Below are positions 14,670 to 23,700 of a stretch of DNA of 35,767 nt, piece by piece. Made by a program: the position numbers and the translations under genes. Location: contig CABSAN010000020.1 of assembly GCA_902475785.1 (NCBI GenBank), positions 1-35,767 of the forward strand, given 5' to 3'. The DNA is from an uncultured Collinsella sp. (GTDB taxonomy: Bacteria; Actinomycetota; Coriobacteriia; Coriobacteriales; Coriobacteriaceae). Within the stretch, counting starts at the first letter, position 1, and each line of letters starts with the position of its first letter. The notes beneath the pieces are model-generated. The model ran no database searches. It was not told the DNA's origin and worked only from the letters and a program-made list of their open reading frames with translations.

Positions 14670-17123
14670 ATGGCCGAGCAACTTTCGCTGTTTGGTTCGC
14701 CGGAACCTGAGGAGGCTCTGGTGAAGCCCGTGCCTGCCGCTGCCTCGGCTCAGCCTAAGCCCGCGCCTGAGCCCATCGCCGCTTACGCGAGCGTGGTCCT
14801 CGATATTCCCACCCGTGCGCTGTCCGAGCCGTATGCTTACGGCATTCCTCAACCCCTTGCCAACGAGGCGCAGATCGGATCCACGGTCCTGGTCCACTTT
14901 GGTAACCGTGCCGCCGCGGGCTATATCGTCGACATTGCGCCTGAGCTGGACGACCTGCGGGGCAACAACGCCCTCGACCCCGCGCGCATCAAGCCTATCG
15001 AGGCTATCCTCAGCAGGCCGCTCTTTACCGCCGAGGCTGCCCGCATTGCGGGTTGGATGAGCCGCGAGTACGTCGCAACGCTTTCCGAGTGCCTGCGCCT
15101 GTTCTTGCCCCCGGGTGGAAGCCCGCGCGTGGTCAAGGGCGACGATGGCGTGTGGGCCGTTGAGCGCCCCGCCGTCAAACCCATCCAAAACCGCTGGGTC
15201 ATGCTCACGCCCGAGGGTTTCGACTACACGCCGCCCAAGTCCGCGGTCCGTCAGCGTCAGCTCATCGGGGCACTCCAATGCGGCCCGGTCACGACGCGCG
15301 ACCTCAACCTGCTCTACAACAGTATGTCGGCGACCATTAAGGCGCTCGAAAAGCGCGGCGTCGTGGTGGTGGAAGAGCGCCGCGCCTGGCGTGGGTGCAG
15401 CGAACAGACCACGCTGTCCTCGGCGAGCGGCAAGGCCCCGCTGGCACTCACCAACGGCCAGCAGCAGGCGCTCGCGCAGATCGAGCGCGCCCGCCTTGAC
15501 GCCCACGGTGATGTCGTGCTCGTCGATGGCGTCACCGGTTCCGGCAAAACCGAGGTCTACCTCTCGGCGATTGAGCGCGTGCTGGCGGCCGGCCGTTCGG
15601 CCTGCGTGCTTGTGCCCGAGATCTCGCTGACGGCCCAGACTGTCGGCCGCTTCCGCTCGCGCTTCGGTGAGACGGTTGCGGTCTTCCACTCGCGCCTTTC
15701 GGCCGGCGAGCGTCTGGACCAGTGGGATATGGTCGCCAGCGGTGCGGCCCGCGTGGTCGTTGGCGCCCGCTCGGCGCTCTTTTGCCCGCTTAGTGATTTG
15801 GGCCTCATCATCATCGACGAGGAACATGAGACCAGCTACAAACAGGGTTCCAGCCCGCGCTACCATGCGCGCGAGGTGGCTGCCGAGATGGCGCGCCGCT
15901 ATCGCTGCCCGCTCGTGTTGGGCTCCGCCACGCCCTCGGCCGAGGCCCTCGACCGTTGCCGCCGCGGCGCGTACAACGGTGCCACCTGGACGCGTGTCGA
16001 GATGCCCGAGCGCCCTGGACACGCCGTGCTGCCCACGGTCCGCATTGCCGATCTGCGCCGTGAGTTCGCACACGGCAGCCGCTCCATGTTCTCTAAACCG
16101 CTGATGGAAGGCCTGGAGCGAGTGGTCGAGCGTCGCGAAAAGGCCGTGTTGCTGCACAACCGTCGCGGCTTTGCGCCGTTCCTGATGTGCCGCGAGTGCG
16201 GCTGCGTGCCCACCTGCAACCACTGCTCCACCGCGCTCACGTACCACGAGCGCACGCACACGCTGCAGTGCCACACCTGCGGATCGTCCTGGCGCGTGCA
16301 GCCCTATCCGGCGCCCACGAGTCGCTGTCCCAAGTGCGGCAGCCGCTACCTGGCAAAAATGGGCCTGGGTACGCAGCAGATTGAGGACGCACTGCACCAG
16401 ATGCTGCCCGACGACGTCGCCATCATTCGCATGGACGCCGATTCCACGCGTGGCAAGGACGCGCACAAAAAGCTGCTCGAGCAGTTCGATGCCGCCGATT
16501 GCGCGGTGCTGCTGGGCACACAGATGATCGCCAAGGGCCTCGACTTTCCCGAGGTCACGCTCGTGGGCGTGGTCAATGCCGACTTTGCCCTCAAGCTGCC
16601 CGATTTTAGAGCAGGGGAGCGCGCCTACGATCTGCTGGAGCAGGTTGCGGGTCGCGCCGGCCGCGGCGATCGTCCCGGCGAGGTTATCATCCAAACCTAC
16701 CTGCCCGAGGACCCGGTCATTCGCGCCGTCGCCGAGCACGACCGTTCGATTTTTACCGACTACGACCTGGACCAGCGCCGCGAAGCCCTGTATCCGCCGT
16801 TCGTGCGCCTGGCCAACATCTTGGTATGGTCGACGAACGCGGATGACGCGCGGGACTACATCGGTCGCATCGCGAAGCTCCTCAAGCGTCGCTGGCATGC
16901 CGCCGCGCCCGACTTTTTCCGGGCGGGGAGCGCCGTGCCCCAGGTGCTTGGTCCGGCTTCGTGTGTAATCGAGAGAGCCAAGGACCGTTACCGCTTCCAT
17001 CTGCTTGTAAAGTCGCCGGTAGGGTACCATGTCTCTGATGATATCGACGCCTGCCTCAAAGAGGTGGGCTCCGTGCGCGGCGTGAGCGTGAGCGTTGACG
17101 TCGACGCCTACGATTTGATGTAA
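14670..17123 (+). CDS. priA: Primosomal protein N' (PriA replication-restart helicase)
   Basis: An 817-residue superfamily 2 helicase that restarts stalled forks. The order is: an N-terminal 3'-DNA-binding domain (VVLDIPTRALSEPYAYGIP...), a winged-helix region, helicase motif I GVTGSGKTEVY (about 287-297), motif II DEEHETSYKQ (about 382), and an inserted zinc-binding region of about 507-558 with paired cysteines (CRECGC, CNHC, CHTCG, CPKCG). Motifs V-VI (LLGTQMIAKGLDFPEVT, QVAGRAGRGDRPG) follow. I chose ATG 14670 because AGGAGG lies upstream; an in-frame ATG at 14631 precedes that site. A Pro/Ala-rich stretch of about 30 residues follows an N-terminal QLSLFGSPE segment, which resembles a clamp-binding peptide (QxxLF). 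That is an inference worth noting. Confidence 0.96.
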   Translation: MAEQLSLFGSPEPEEALVKPVPAAASAQPKPAPEPIAAYASVVLDIPTRALSEPYAYGIPQPLANEAQIGSTVLVHFGNRAAAGYIVDIAPELDDLRGNNALDPARIKPIEAILSRPLFTAEAARIAGWMSREYVATLSECLRLFLPPGGSPRVVKGDDGVWAVERPAVKPIQNRWVMLTPEGFDYTPPKSAVRQRQLIGALQCGPVTTRDLNLLYNSMSATIKALEKRGVVVVEERRAWRGCSEQTTLSSASGKAPLALTNGQQQALAQIERARLDAHGDVVLVDGVTGSGKTEVYLSAIERVLAAGRSACVLVPEISLTAQTVGRFRSRFGETVAVFHSRLSAGERLDQWDMVASGAARVVVGARSALFCPLSDLGLIIIDEEHETSYKQGSSPRYHAREVAAEMARRYRCPLVLGSATPSAEALDRCRRGAYNGATWTRVEMPERPGHAVLPTVRIADLRREFAHGSRSMFSKPLMEGLERVVERREKAVLLHNRRGFAPFLMCRECGCVPTCNHCSTALTYHERTHTLQCHTCGSSWRVQPYPAPTSRCPKCGSRYLAKMGLGTQQIEDALHQMLPDDVAIIRMDADSTRGKDAHKKLLEQFDAADCAVLLGTQMIAKGLDFPEVTLVGVVNADFALKLPDFRAGERAYDLLEQVAGRAGRGDRPGEVIIQTYLPEDPVIRAVAEHDRSIFTDYDLDQRREALYPPFVRLANILVWSTNADDARDYIGRIAKLLKRRWHAAAPDFFRAGSAVPQVLGPASCVIERAKDRYRFHLLVKSPVGYHVSDDIDACLKEVGSVRGVSVSVDVDAYDLM

Positions 17124-17141
17124 CAACCCGAAAGGATGGCC

Positions 17142-17678
17142 ATGGAAGCCAACGGAATCGTACTGTCGCCCGACCCTCGTCTGCGCCAGGAGTGCGCCGT
17201 CATCGAGGAGATTACCCCGGCGATCGTGGCGCTTGCCGAGAAGATGAAGAAGATGATGTTCGACAACGGTGGTTGCGGCCTGGCCGCCCCGCAGATCGGT
17301 GAGCTCATTCAGCTCGTCACCATCGACTGCGATTACAGCGACACGAACGACTACGACCCGTACGTGCTCATCAACCCTGTCATTGTTGAGCAGAGCGACC
17401 ATCTGGTGCCGTTTAGCGAGGGCTGCCTGTCCATTCCCGGCATTAGCTGCGAGATCGAACGTCCCGATCACGTTGTCGTCGAGGCGTATGACCTGGATGC
17501 CAACTTGATCCGCTATGAGGCCACAGGCGATCTGTTCTGCGTGTGTCTGCAGCACGAGATCGATCATCTGCACGGCAACACCATGTTCGAGCGCCTTAAG
17601 CCCATGCAGCGCATCAAGGCCGTCAAGGAGTACCAGGACGCCCTGGCCCGCGGCGCTCGACCGGGCGAGACGGAGTAG
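17142..17678 (+). CDS. def: Peptide deformylase
   Basis: A 178-residue metalloenzyme removing the N-formyl group from nascent proteins. All three family motifs are present: GCGLAAPQIG (about 45-54), EGCLSIPG (about 93-100) and QHEIDHLHG (about 137-145), supplying the Cys and two His metal ligands and the catalytic Glu. I chose ATG 17142 because GAAAGG is 6 bases upstream; ATG 17136 would be directly against that site. It lies 18 bases after priA, so cotranscription is likely, and it is followed by a large palindrome and a terminator. Its partner formyltransferase fmt is the next gene, giving formylation and deformylation side by side. Confidence 0.97.
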   Translation: MEANGIVLSPDPRLRQECAVIEEITPAIVALAEKMKKMMFDNGGCGLAAPQIGELIQLVTIDCDYSDTNDYDPYVLINPVIVEQSDHLVPFSEGCLSIPGISCEIERPDHVVVEAYDLDANLIRYEATGDLFCVCLQHEIDHLHGNTMFERLKPMQRIKAVKEYQDALARGARPGETE

Positions 17679-17686
17679 GTCCCACC

Positions 17687-17788
17687 GTCCCCGGTGCTGA
17701 GCGCCCACATATCATCCCGTGCTCAAACATTCTCGCTTTGCTGCGAAACTGCGCGCGGGACGATATGTGGGCGCTCAGCACCGGGGAC
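17687..17788. repeat. 102-bp inverted repeat with 36-base arms downstream of def
   Basis: 27 bp (17687-17713 with 17762-17788, GTCCCCGGTGCTGAGCGCCC...) pair perfectly, and pairing continues to 17722/17753 with one mismatch and one wobble. The 30-base centre has a minor TCGC/GCGA hairpin. It starts 9 bases after the def stop. No T run follows, and a separate terminator lies farther downstream. It is unlike the other palindromes in the window apart from its GTCCCC start. Confidence 0.88.
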
Positions 17789-17864
17789 TGCGTTGTTCTG
17801 GCTCGGTTCGCCCGGGTGCCGTTGGGCCAGGGAGGGGCGTCTTCGCTGATAATTGCTTTGTTGG

Positions 17865-17899
17865 AAGAGCTGCTTTTATGCGGCTCTTTCTTTGTTTTT
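17865..17899 (+). terminator. Rho-independent terminator of the priA-def transcript
   Basis: AAGAGCTGC (17865-17873) pairs with GCGGCTCTT (17880-17888) with a TTTTAT loop, followed by TTCTTTGTTTTTG. The remaining stretch to fmt (17900-18004) is AT-richer than its surroundings and must contain the fmt promoter, but I could not pick a convincing pair of boxes. Confidence 0.85.
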
Positions 17900-18004
17900 G
17901 GGTATATTTGTTCTTGTTGAATTGTTATTGCGGATGGGCTTGGTACTTGGCTTTCCGCTGTTGTTTGTAGCCGTCTCGGCTTTGGTTGAGGGGAGACGTT
18001 CTTT

Positions 18005-18925
18005 ATGCGTATTGTGTTTATGGGTACGCCCGATTTTGCAGTGCCTTCGCTGACTTCGCTTGTTGAGGCTGGCAATGAGATTGCGCTTGTCATTACTCGT
18101 CCCGATGCTGTTCGTGGGCGCGGCAAGAAGCTTGAGCCGTCTCCTGTTAAGGCCAAGGCGCTTGAGCTGGGGTTGCCCGTTGTTGAGGCCAATCGTATGA
18201 CGCCTGAGGTTGTTGAGGCGCTCCAGGCTGCCCAGGCTGACATTTTCTGTGTGGCAGCTTATGGCTGCATTTTGCCTGATGAGGTGCTGCATATGGCGCC
18301 GCTTGGTATTGTGAATGTTCATGCTTCGCTGCTGCCTCGTTGGCGTGGCGCTGCTCCTATTCAGCGTGCCATTCTTGCTGGTGACGAGGTTGCTGGCGTT
18401 TCCATTATGCGCATTGGGCATGGCGTGGATACGGGCGCATATTGCGCCCAGGCGTCTACGTCGGTTGCCGGTAAGCATGCCGAGGCGCTTACGATGGAGC
18501 TTGGTGAGCTTGGCGGTAAGTTGCTTGCCGATACGCTTCCCTCGCTTGCCGATGGCTCGGCTGTTTGGACCGAGCAGGATGAGTCCCTCGTTACGCATGC
18601 TGCCAAGATTTCCAAGCAGGAGATGCGTCTGGATCCGAAGATGGCGGCGCTCGATTGCGTGCGTCATGTGTTTGCTTCGTCCGATACCGCGCCTGCCCGT
18701 TGCGTGATTGCCGGTAAGTCGGTTCGCGTGCTCGATGCTGCGCCGGCCGATGTCTCGCTTGGCGAGGGCGCTGTTGCCGTCAAGAGCAAGCGTGTTTACC
18801 TGGGCCTTTCCGATGGCGCGGTTGAACTGCTCGAGGTTAAGCCCGATGGCAAGCGTGCCATGGCTGCTTCTGCCTGGGCTGCCGGCCTGCAGGGTGCCGA
18901 CCTTACGTGGGGTGTACTGTCATGA
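18005..18925 (+). CDS. fmt: Methionyl-tRNA formyltransferase
   Basis: A 306-residue enzyme that formylates initiator Met-tRNA using 10-formyl-tetrahydrofolate. The N-terminal Rossmann start MRIVFMGTPDFAVPSL, the catalytic region VNVHASLLPRWRGAAPIQ (about 105-121; Asn and His visible), and GVDTGAY with the catalytic Asp are diagnostic, followed by the smaller C-terminal tRNA-binding barrel. GAGGGGAGA upstream supports ATG 18005. It overlaps rsmB by 4 bases (ATGA). Third codon positions are strikingly T-rich (CGT, GCT, GTT) compared with the C-ending codons of gltX and priA. Confidence 0.97.
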   Translation: MRIVFMGTPDFAVPSLTSLVEAGNEIALVITRPDAVRGRGKKLEPSPVKAKALELGLPVVEANRMTPEVVEALQAAQADIFCVAAYGCILPDEVLHMAPLGIVNVHASLLPRWRGAAPIQRAILAGDEVAGVSIMRIGHGVDTGAYCAQASTSVAGKHAEALTMELGELGGKLLADTLPSLADGSAVWTEQDESLVTHAAKISKQEMRLDPKMAALDCVRHVFASSDTAPARCVIAGKSVRVLDAAPADVSLGEGAVAVKSKRVYLGLSDGAVELLEVKPDGKRAMAASAWAAGLQGADLTWGVLS

Positions 18926-20322
18926 GCAAGTTGTCTCCCGCGCGCAAGCTTGCGCTCGATGTGTTGATGGAGGCCGATCGCCGCGGCATGTACGCACGCG
19001 ACGTGTTGTCTTCCCGTGCTTCCGCCAAGGCCATTGACCAGCGCGATTCCGCTTTTGCCGCTCGTTTGGCGCTCGGTGTTGTCGCCACGCAGGGCATTTT
19101 GGATGAGTTGCTCGATCAGTTTCTCGATAAACCTAAAAAGGTTGCGCCGCGTGTTCGCATGGCGCTTCGCATCTCGGCCTTCGAGATGCTCTACTTGCAT
19201 ACGCCGGGCCGCGTTGCCGTGAGCCAGGGTGTTGAGCTGGTGCGCAGCGGTGCTAAGTCTGCCGCGGGCCTGGCTAACGCGGTGCTGCACAAGGTTGCGG
19301 ACAACGTTGATGACTTTGCAACGGCATCCGACGTGGATGAGTCCGAGCGCCGCCTTGTTCGCCTTTCTCGTTTGATGGGTCTTCCTCGCTGGCTGTGCGC
19401 TCGTATTATGGCCTCGTTCGATACGCCCGAGGGCGCGCTCAACTTTGCCGGCAATCTGGCCCCCGCGCCGCTGGCTCTGCTTGAGAATGCGTTTGCGACC
19501 AAGGCGGATCCGTATATCTCCCAGCTTGTGGCACCCGTGTTCCCGGGCTGCCATGCTCCGGTCGATGCTCAGGTTACGGTTGCGTCCGGCGTGTTTGAAC
19601 GCGCCGCTGCCGTTGCCTCGGACCTCAACGCTCAGCTTATCGCTACTGCGGCGACACGTCCCGGGCGTTGCCTGGAGATTGGCGCCGGTCGCGGCACCAA
19701 GACCTATGTGATGATGTGCCAGGCCAAACGTGCCGGGTACGAGCGTCAGCATACCGCGCTCGATCTGCACGATCGTAAGTGCGATCAGAATCTCGCGCGC
19801 CTGCATAAGGCGGGTATTACGGGTGTGCGTACGGTGTCGGGCGATGCCTGCGAGCTCAATGAGGTGCTTACGTCCTTTGACGCGATGCTTGGCGAGCCCG
19901 CCCTGTTCGACACAGTGTTTATCGATGCGCCGTGCTCTGGCACTGGTACCATGCGCCGTCATCCCGAGATTCCGTGGCGCCTGACCGAAAAGGATGTGAC
20001 GGTTGAGCTGCCCAAACTGCAGCTGACGATGCTCAAAGAAGCCGCTGCACGCGTTGCCGAGGATGGCGAGCTCATCTATGCCACGTGCTCGGTCTTCGAC
20101 GAGGAGAACACGCAGGTGGTGGATGCGTTCCTCGCTTCTCCCGAGGGCGCCTACTTTAGCGTCGCACCGCTCTCCGAGGCGCAGATTCTTCAAATGCCCG
20201 ATTTCGCGCAGGCCAAGAAGCTCGTCTCCGTTCGCCAGAACGATCGAGGCCTCTTCCAAAGCGTGCCGGTAAACGCCGACTCCTACGACGGCCACTTCTG
20301 CGCCAGGCTAGTCCGCAAGTAA
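18922..20322 (+). CDS. rsmB: 16S rRNA (cytosine(967)-C5)-methyltransferase, RsmB/Sun/Fmu family
   Basis: A 466-residue rRNA methyltransferase. The N-terminal NusB-like helical domain (about 1-140) is followed by the Rossmann methyltransferase domain. The catalytic motif IV DAPCSGTGTMRRHPEIPWR is at about 334-352 and the second-cysteine motif YATCSVFDEEN at about 384. I chose ATG 18922, which overlaps the fmt stop codon (ATGA) and fits the common fmt-rsmB coupling; the in-frame ATG at 18907 lies inside fmt without a better ribosome site. A copy of the dispersed palindromic repeat begins 4 bases after its stop codon. Confidence 0.95.
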   Translation: MSKLSPARKLALDVLMEADRRGMYARDVLSSRASAKAIDQRDSAFAARLALGVVATQGILDELLDQFLDKPKKVAPRVRMALRISAFEMLYLHTPGRVAVSQGVELVRSGAKSAAGLANAVLHKVADNVDDFATASDVDESERRLVRLSRLMGLPRWLCARIMASFDTPEGALNFAGNLAPAPLALLENAFATKADPYISQLVAPVFPGCHAPVDAQVTVASGVFERAAAVASDLNAQLIATAATRPGRCLEIGAGRGTKTYVMMCQAKRAGYERQHTALDLHDRKCDQNLARLHKAGITGVRTVSGDACELNEVLTSFDAMLGEPALFDTVFIDAPCSGTGTMRRHPEIPWRLTEKDVTVELPKLQLTMLKEAAARVAEDGELIYATCSVFDEENTQVVDAFLASPEGAYFSVAPLSEAQILQMPDFAQAKKLVSVRQNDRGLFQSVPVNADSYDGHFCARLVRK

Positions 20323-20325
20323 ATA

Positions 20326-20400
20326 CTAAGTTGCGGTGAAATAGGGATTGAATAGCGGCTTCTACCCACCAAACAGTCCTTATTTCACCGCAACTCATAA
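20326..20400 (+). repeat. Dispersed ~74-bp palindromic repeat, copy C (REP/MITE-like)
   Basis: AGTTGCGGTGAAATA (20329-20343) pairs perfectly with 20381-20395. The ends read CTAAGTTGCGG and GCAACTCATAAG, matching copy A read on the minus strand; the centre GGCTTCTACC is the reverse complement of the copy A centre. It begins 4 bases after the rsmB stop codon. Confidence 0.9.
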
Positions 20401-20414
20401 GGAAACCTGGGTAG

Positions 20415-20455
20415 CTAAAGAATCAGCCCCGTGATCGGTGTCGGTCGCGGGGCTG
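20415..20455 (-). terminator. Terminator of the FmdB-family gene
   Basis: CAGCCCCG (20424-20431) pairs with CGGGGCTG (20448-20455); on the minus strand the stem is followed by ATTCTTTAG. It lies just 9 bases beyond the stop codon. Confidence 0.75.
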
Positions 20456-20463
20456 CTTGGTTT

Positions 20464-20700
20464 CTAGTGGCTGTGCGGGCAGTTGGCGCAGCAGCCGCTG
20501 GTGGCGTTGGTGCTGGAACCACCGCTTCGCTGGTCGGTGTTGTAGAAGCCGCTGCCCTCAAACTTGATGCCGCTGGCCGAGAACGTCTTGGATGCCGGAG
20601 CGCCGCAGCTCGGGCACACGACCTCGGGGGTCTCGGACATGGGATGCTCAACCTCAAACACGTTGCCGCAGCTCGAGCACTTGTAATCGTAGCGTGCCAT
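20464..20700 (-). CDS. FmdB-family zinc ribbon protein
   Basis: A 78-residue small protein with the family start MARYDYKCSSCGNVFEVEHPMSE-type segment: YxYxCxxCG, then a second CPSCG pair about 20 residues later, together forming a four-Cys zinc ribbon (about 8-11 and 29-32). The C-terminus is Ser/Gly-rich and ends CCANCPHSH, adding possible metal ligands. These proteins are often called putative regulatory proteins, but no molecular function is established. AAGGAAG upstream supports the start. It follows the GH13-GH77 gene on the same strand after a hairpin, so it may be partly cotranscribed. Confidence 0.92.
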   Translation of the reverse strand: MARYDYKCSSCGNVFEVEHPMSETPEVVCPSCGAPASKTFSASGIKFEGSGFYNTDQRSGGSSTNATSGCCANCPHSH

Positions 20701-20714
20701 AATACTTCCTTTTC

Positions 20715-20744
20715 AGCACAAAGCGGGCAGATCGCTCTGCCCGC
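20715..20744 (-). terminator. Terminator-like hairpin after the GH13-GH77 gene
   Basis: GCGGGCAG (20723-20730) pairs with CTGCCCGC (20737-20744). On the minus strand it is followed by TTTGTGCT, a weak T tract, in the 88-base gap before the zinc ribbon gene. Confidence 0.6.
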
Positions 20745-20788
20745 ATAAATTCAAACAGCTGTAACTGTACCCTATATCGGGGGTTTTA

Positions 20789-23700
20789 TCACGCTTCGCC
20801 CCAGAATCTATGGGTGTTGCGCAAGAGCTGTGCGGTTTTGCCCTCGGCGGCCGCAACGTCGGCCTCATCGGCCTGCCAGGTCCAGTTGCCCGTGGCGACA
20901 CCCGGCACGTTCATGCGCGCATCGTCGCCTAGCCCCAGGATATCCTGCAGCGGCATCATCACCAGGGGAGCGTCGCTTGCCAGCGCGTCGCTCATCAGCT
21001 TGGCTGCCACCTCAACACCGCTCGGCTCGTCGCCGCCCGCAAAGGAGCGCGTGCACCAACCGGCGAGCGTCGACGTATCGTGCGTCGAGGTGTACAAAAT
21101 CTTGCCCGGCGTGGGATGTACGCCGCAGCGGACGTCGTAATCGCTAAACTCCAGCACGTCCATACCAGGGAAGCCGCAGGTCGAAGCCATGGCGCGAACG
21201 CCGGGCGTCAAGTAGCCCAGGTCCTCGGCGATAAAGTTGAGCGGACCCAGCTCGTCATAGGCGGTCTGGAACAGGTCCTTACCCGGGCCCGCCAACCAGC
21301 GACCGTCGGCACAGGCCTTTCCGGCGGGAATGCTAAAGTAGCTGTGGAATCCCAGGAAGTGGTCCAGGCGCACGCGGTCGTAGAGCGAGAACGCGCGACG
21401 CAGACGGTCCATCCACCAGCGGTAGCCGTTCTCCTTCATGTGATCCCAACGGAAGGTGGGGTTGCCCCACACCTGGCCCTCGGGCGCAAAATTGTCGGGC
21501 GGCGCGCCAGAAATCTCAATCGCCTTGCCGGTATCGGACAGCCAGAAGTTCTCGGGCTCGCTCCATGCATCGGCCGAATCGTCCGAAACATACATTGGAA
21601 TGTCGCCGATAACCTCGATACCCTTCTTGTGCGCATAGTTCATGAGCTCGCACCAGGCCAGGTCAAAGCGGTACTGCATGTACGCTTGCAGCTCGGCCTC
21701 GTCGTTGAAACGCTTGTCGTCAATCAGATGCTCGTTGTAGCGCGCGACATCTGCCGGCCAATCGTGGCGCGACTCGCCCTCAAAGTACTTCTTAACGGCC
21801 ATGTAGACGCAGTACTTCTCGAGCCAATCGGCATTGCGATGTTTAAACGCGGTGAACAGCGGATCGGCATCCTCGCCGCCGCGGGCCTTCCAGGTCTCAA
21901 AGTCGGCTGCCAGCTCCTCGTGGCTCTCGGGTAGCAGGTCGATATTGCCTGCAAAGGCCGAAGGACCGGCGTAAGGGGAGCGGAAGAAGTCCGTGGGGTT
22001 GACGGGGAGAACCTGCCAGTAGCGCATGCCCATGGCGGCCAGATGGTCGATAAAGCGACGCGTGGGCGCGCCGATCGTACCGGGCTTGCCGTCGTCGGTC
22101 GGCACCGATGTGATATGGCACACAACACCCGCACCGTGATCGAGCGGCTCCTGCAGGCGCTGCTCGGCATGGTGATAGATGATCGACGAGCCCAGCGGAT
22201 ACAGATCGAGCGTGACCGTACCGTTGTGGATCTCGCACTCGTGACCGCTGATCACGTCACTAGCACATTCGTCGAGCGCCGGAATCGTCACGCGATGCGA
22301 ATTGCGCAGGCTGCGGTTGATGATGACGGTCGCGGACTCGCCGTCTTTACCGGTGCGCGTATAAGCGAGTACCTCGTCATTGAGCGCGAAGGCCTTGATT
22401 TCGCCATCGATCATAAACGGCAGCGCGCGGCGCACGGCCGAGGCATTCTTGACGATCGCGAACGTATCGAAGTCGTGCAGGTTTTCCTTGGTCGGCATGG
22501 TGCGGCGATTGCCCGGATCGGTGAGACCCTCCAAGCCGTACTCGTCACCGTAATAGATTGAGGGAACGCCCGGGAACGTCATCTGCATGAGCGTCGCCAG
22601 CCAAAAGCGGCTCTTGGCCAGGCCCATGGAGTTCTCGTCCAGGCGCCATTTGCTGCGCTCACTCTCGGGCAGCTGCGACTCGTCGGGGCCACCGCCGAGC
22701 ACCGAGATAATGCGCGGGCGGTCATGGCTCGACAGCAGATTGAGCGCGCAGGATAATGCCTCGCGCGGGTAGTTCTCGCGCAGGGTCTCGATATCCTCGG
22801 CAGCTTGGTAGGCGTTTTTGTAGCCCATCAAAAAGCCAATGACCATGTCGCGGAAGGGATAATCCATAGCAGAGTCCAGCTCGGAGCCTTGCAGATAGCG
22901 ACGCAGATGGCCGTAGCTGATCTTGTTGGAGGCGTCTTCCCAGACCTCGCCGAGCAACAGCGCGTCGGGCTTCTCGGCGAGCACAGCCTTTTTGATCTCG
23001 GTCAGGAAATCGTCCGAAAGCTCGTCGGCCACATCCAGACGCCAGCCGTGAGCGCCGGCACGCAGCCATTTACGAATGACGCCGTCCTTGCCCAGGAGCC
23101 GCTCGCGTACCAGCTCGGAGCTCTCATTGATGGCGGGCATATTGCCCACGCCCCACCAGCAGTCGTACGAGCCGTCCTCGTGGAAATAAAACGCATCGCG
23201 CCACGGCGAATCCTCGCTCTGCCATGCGCCCACGCCGGGGTAGTTGCCGTAGCGGTTGAAGTAGATCGAATCGTCGCCCGTGTGGTTGAACACACCGTCC
23301 AGAATGATGGAAATGCCCAGCTTCTCGGCCGCCTCGCACAGCTCGGTAAAGTCCTGCTCGGTGCCCAGAATCGGATCGATCTTGGTGTAATCGGCGGTGT
23401 CGTAGCGGTGGTTGCTCGCGGCTTCAAAAATGGGGTTGAGGTAGATGGCTGTAAAGCCCAGCTCGGCGATGCGAGGCAGATCTTCCTGGATACCCTTGAG
23501 CGATCCGCCGTAAAAGTCCCAGGTCTTGATGGAGCCGTCCTCGGCGCGCTCGTACACAGGCGGCTCGTTCCAGTCCTCGACCATGCGGCGCTGAATGCCC
23601 TTACGCGGTTTTTCGACCTCGGCCAGCGTGCGCTCGCGCCAGTGCTCGTCGCGGGCATAGCGATCGGGGAAGATCTGGTAGACCATACCGCGCTCGTACC

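Noticed and set aside
14637..17708. 1023-codon open frame on the minus strand opposite priA and def
   Set aside because: A shadow of priA/def codon bias. Its translation is rich in Arg, His, Gly and Ala without any domain, and it crosses both genes' ribosome sites.
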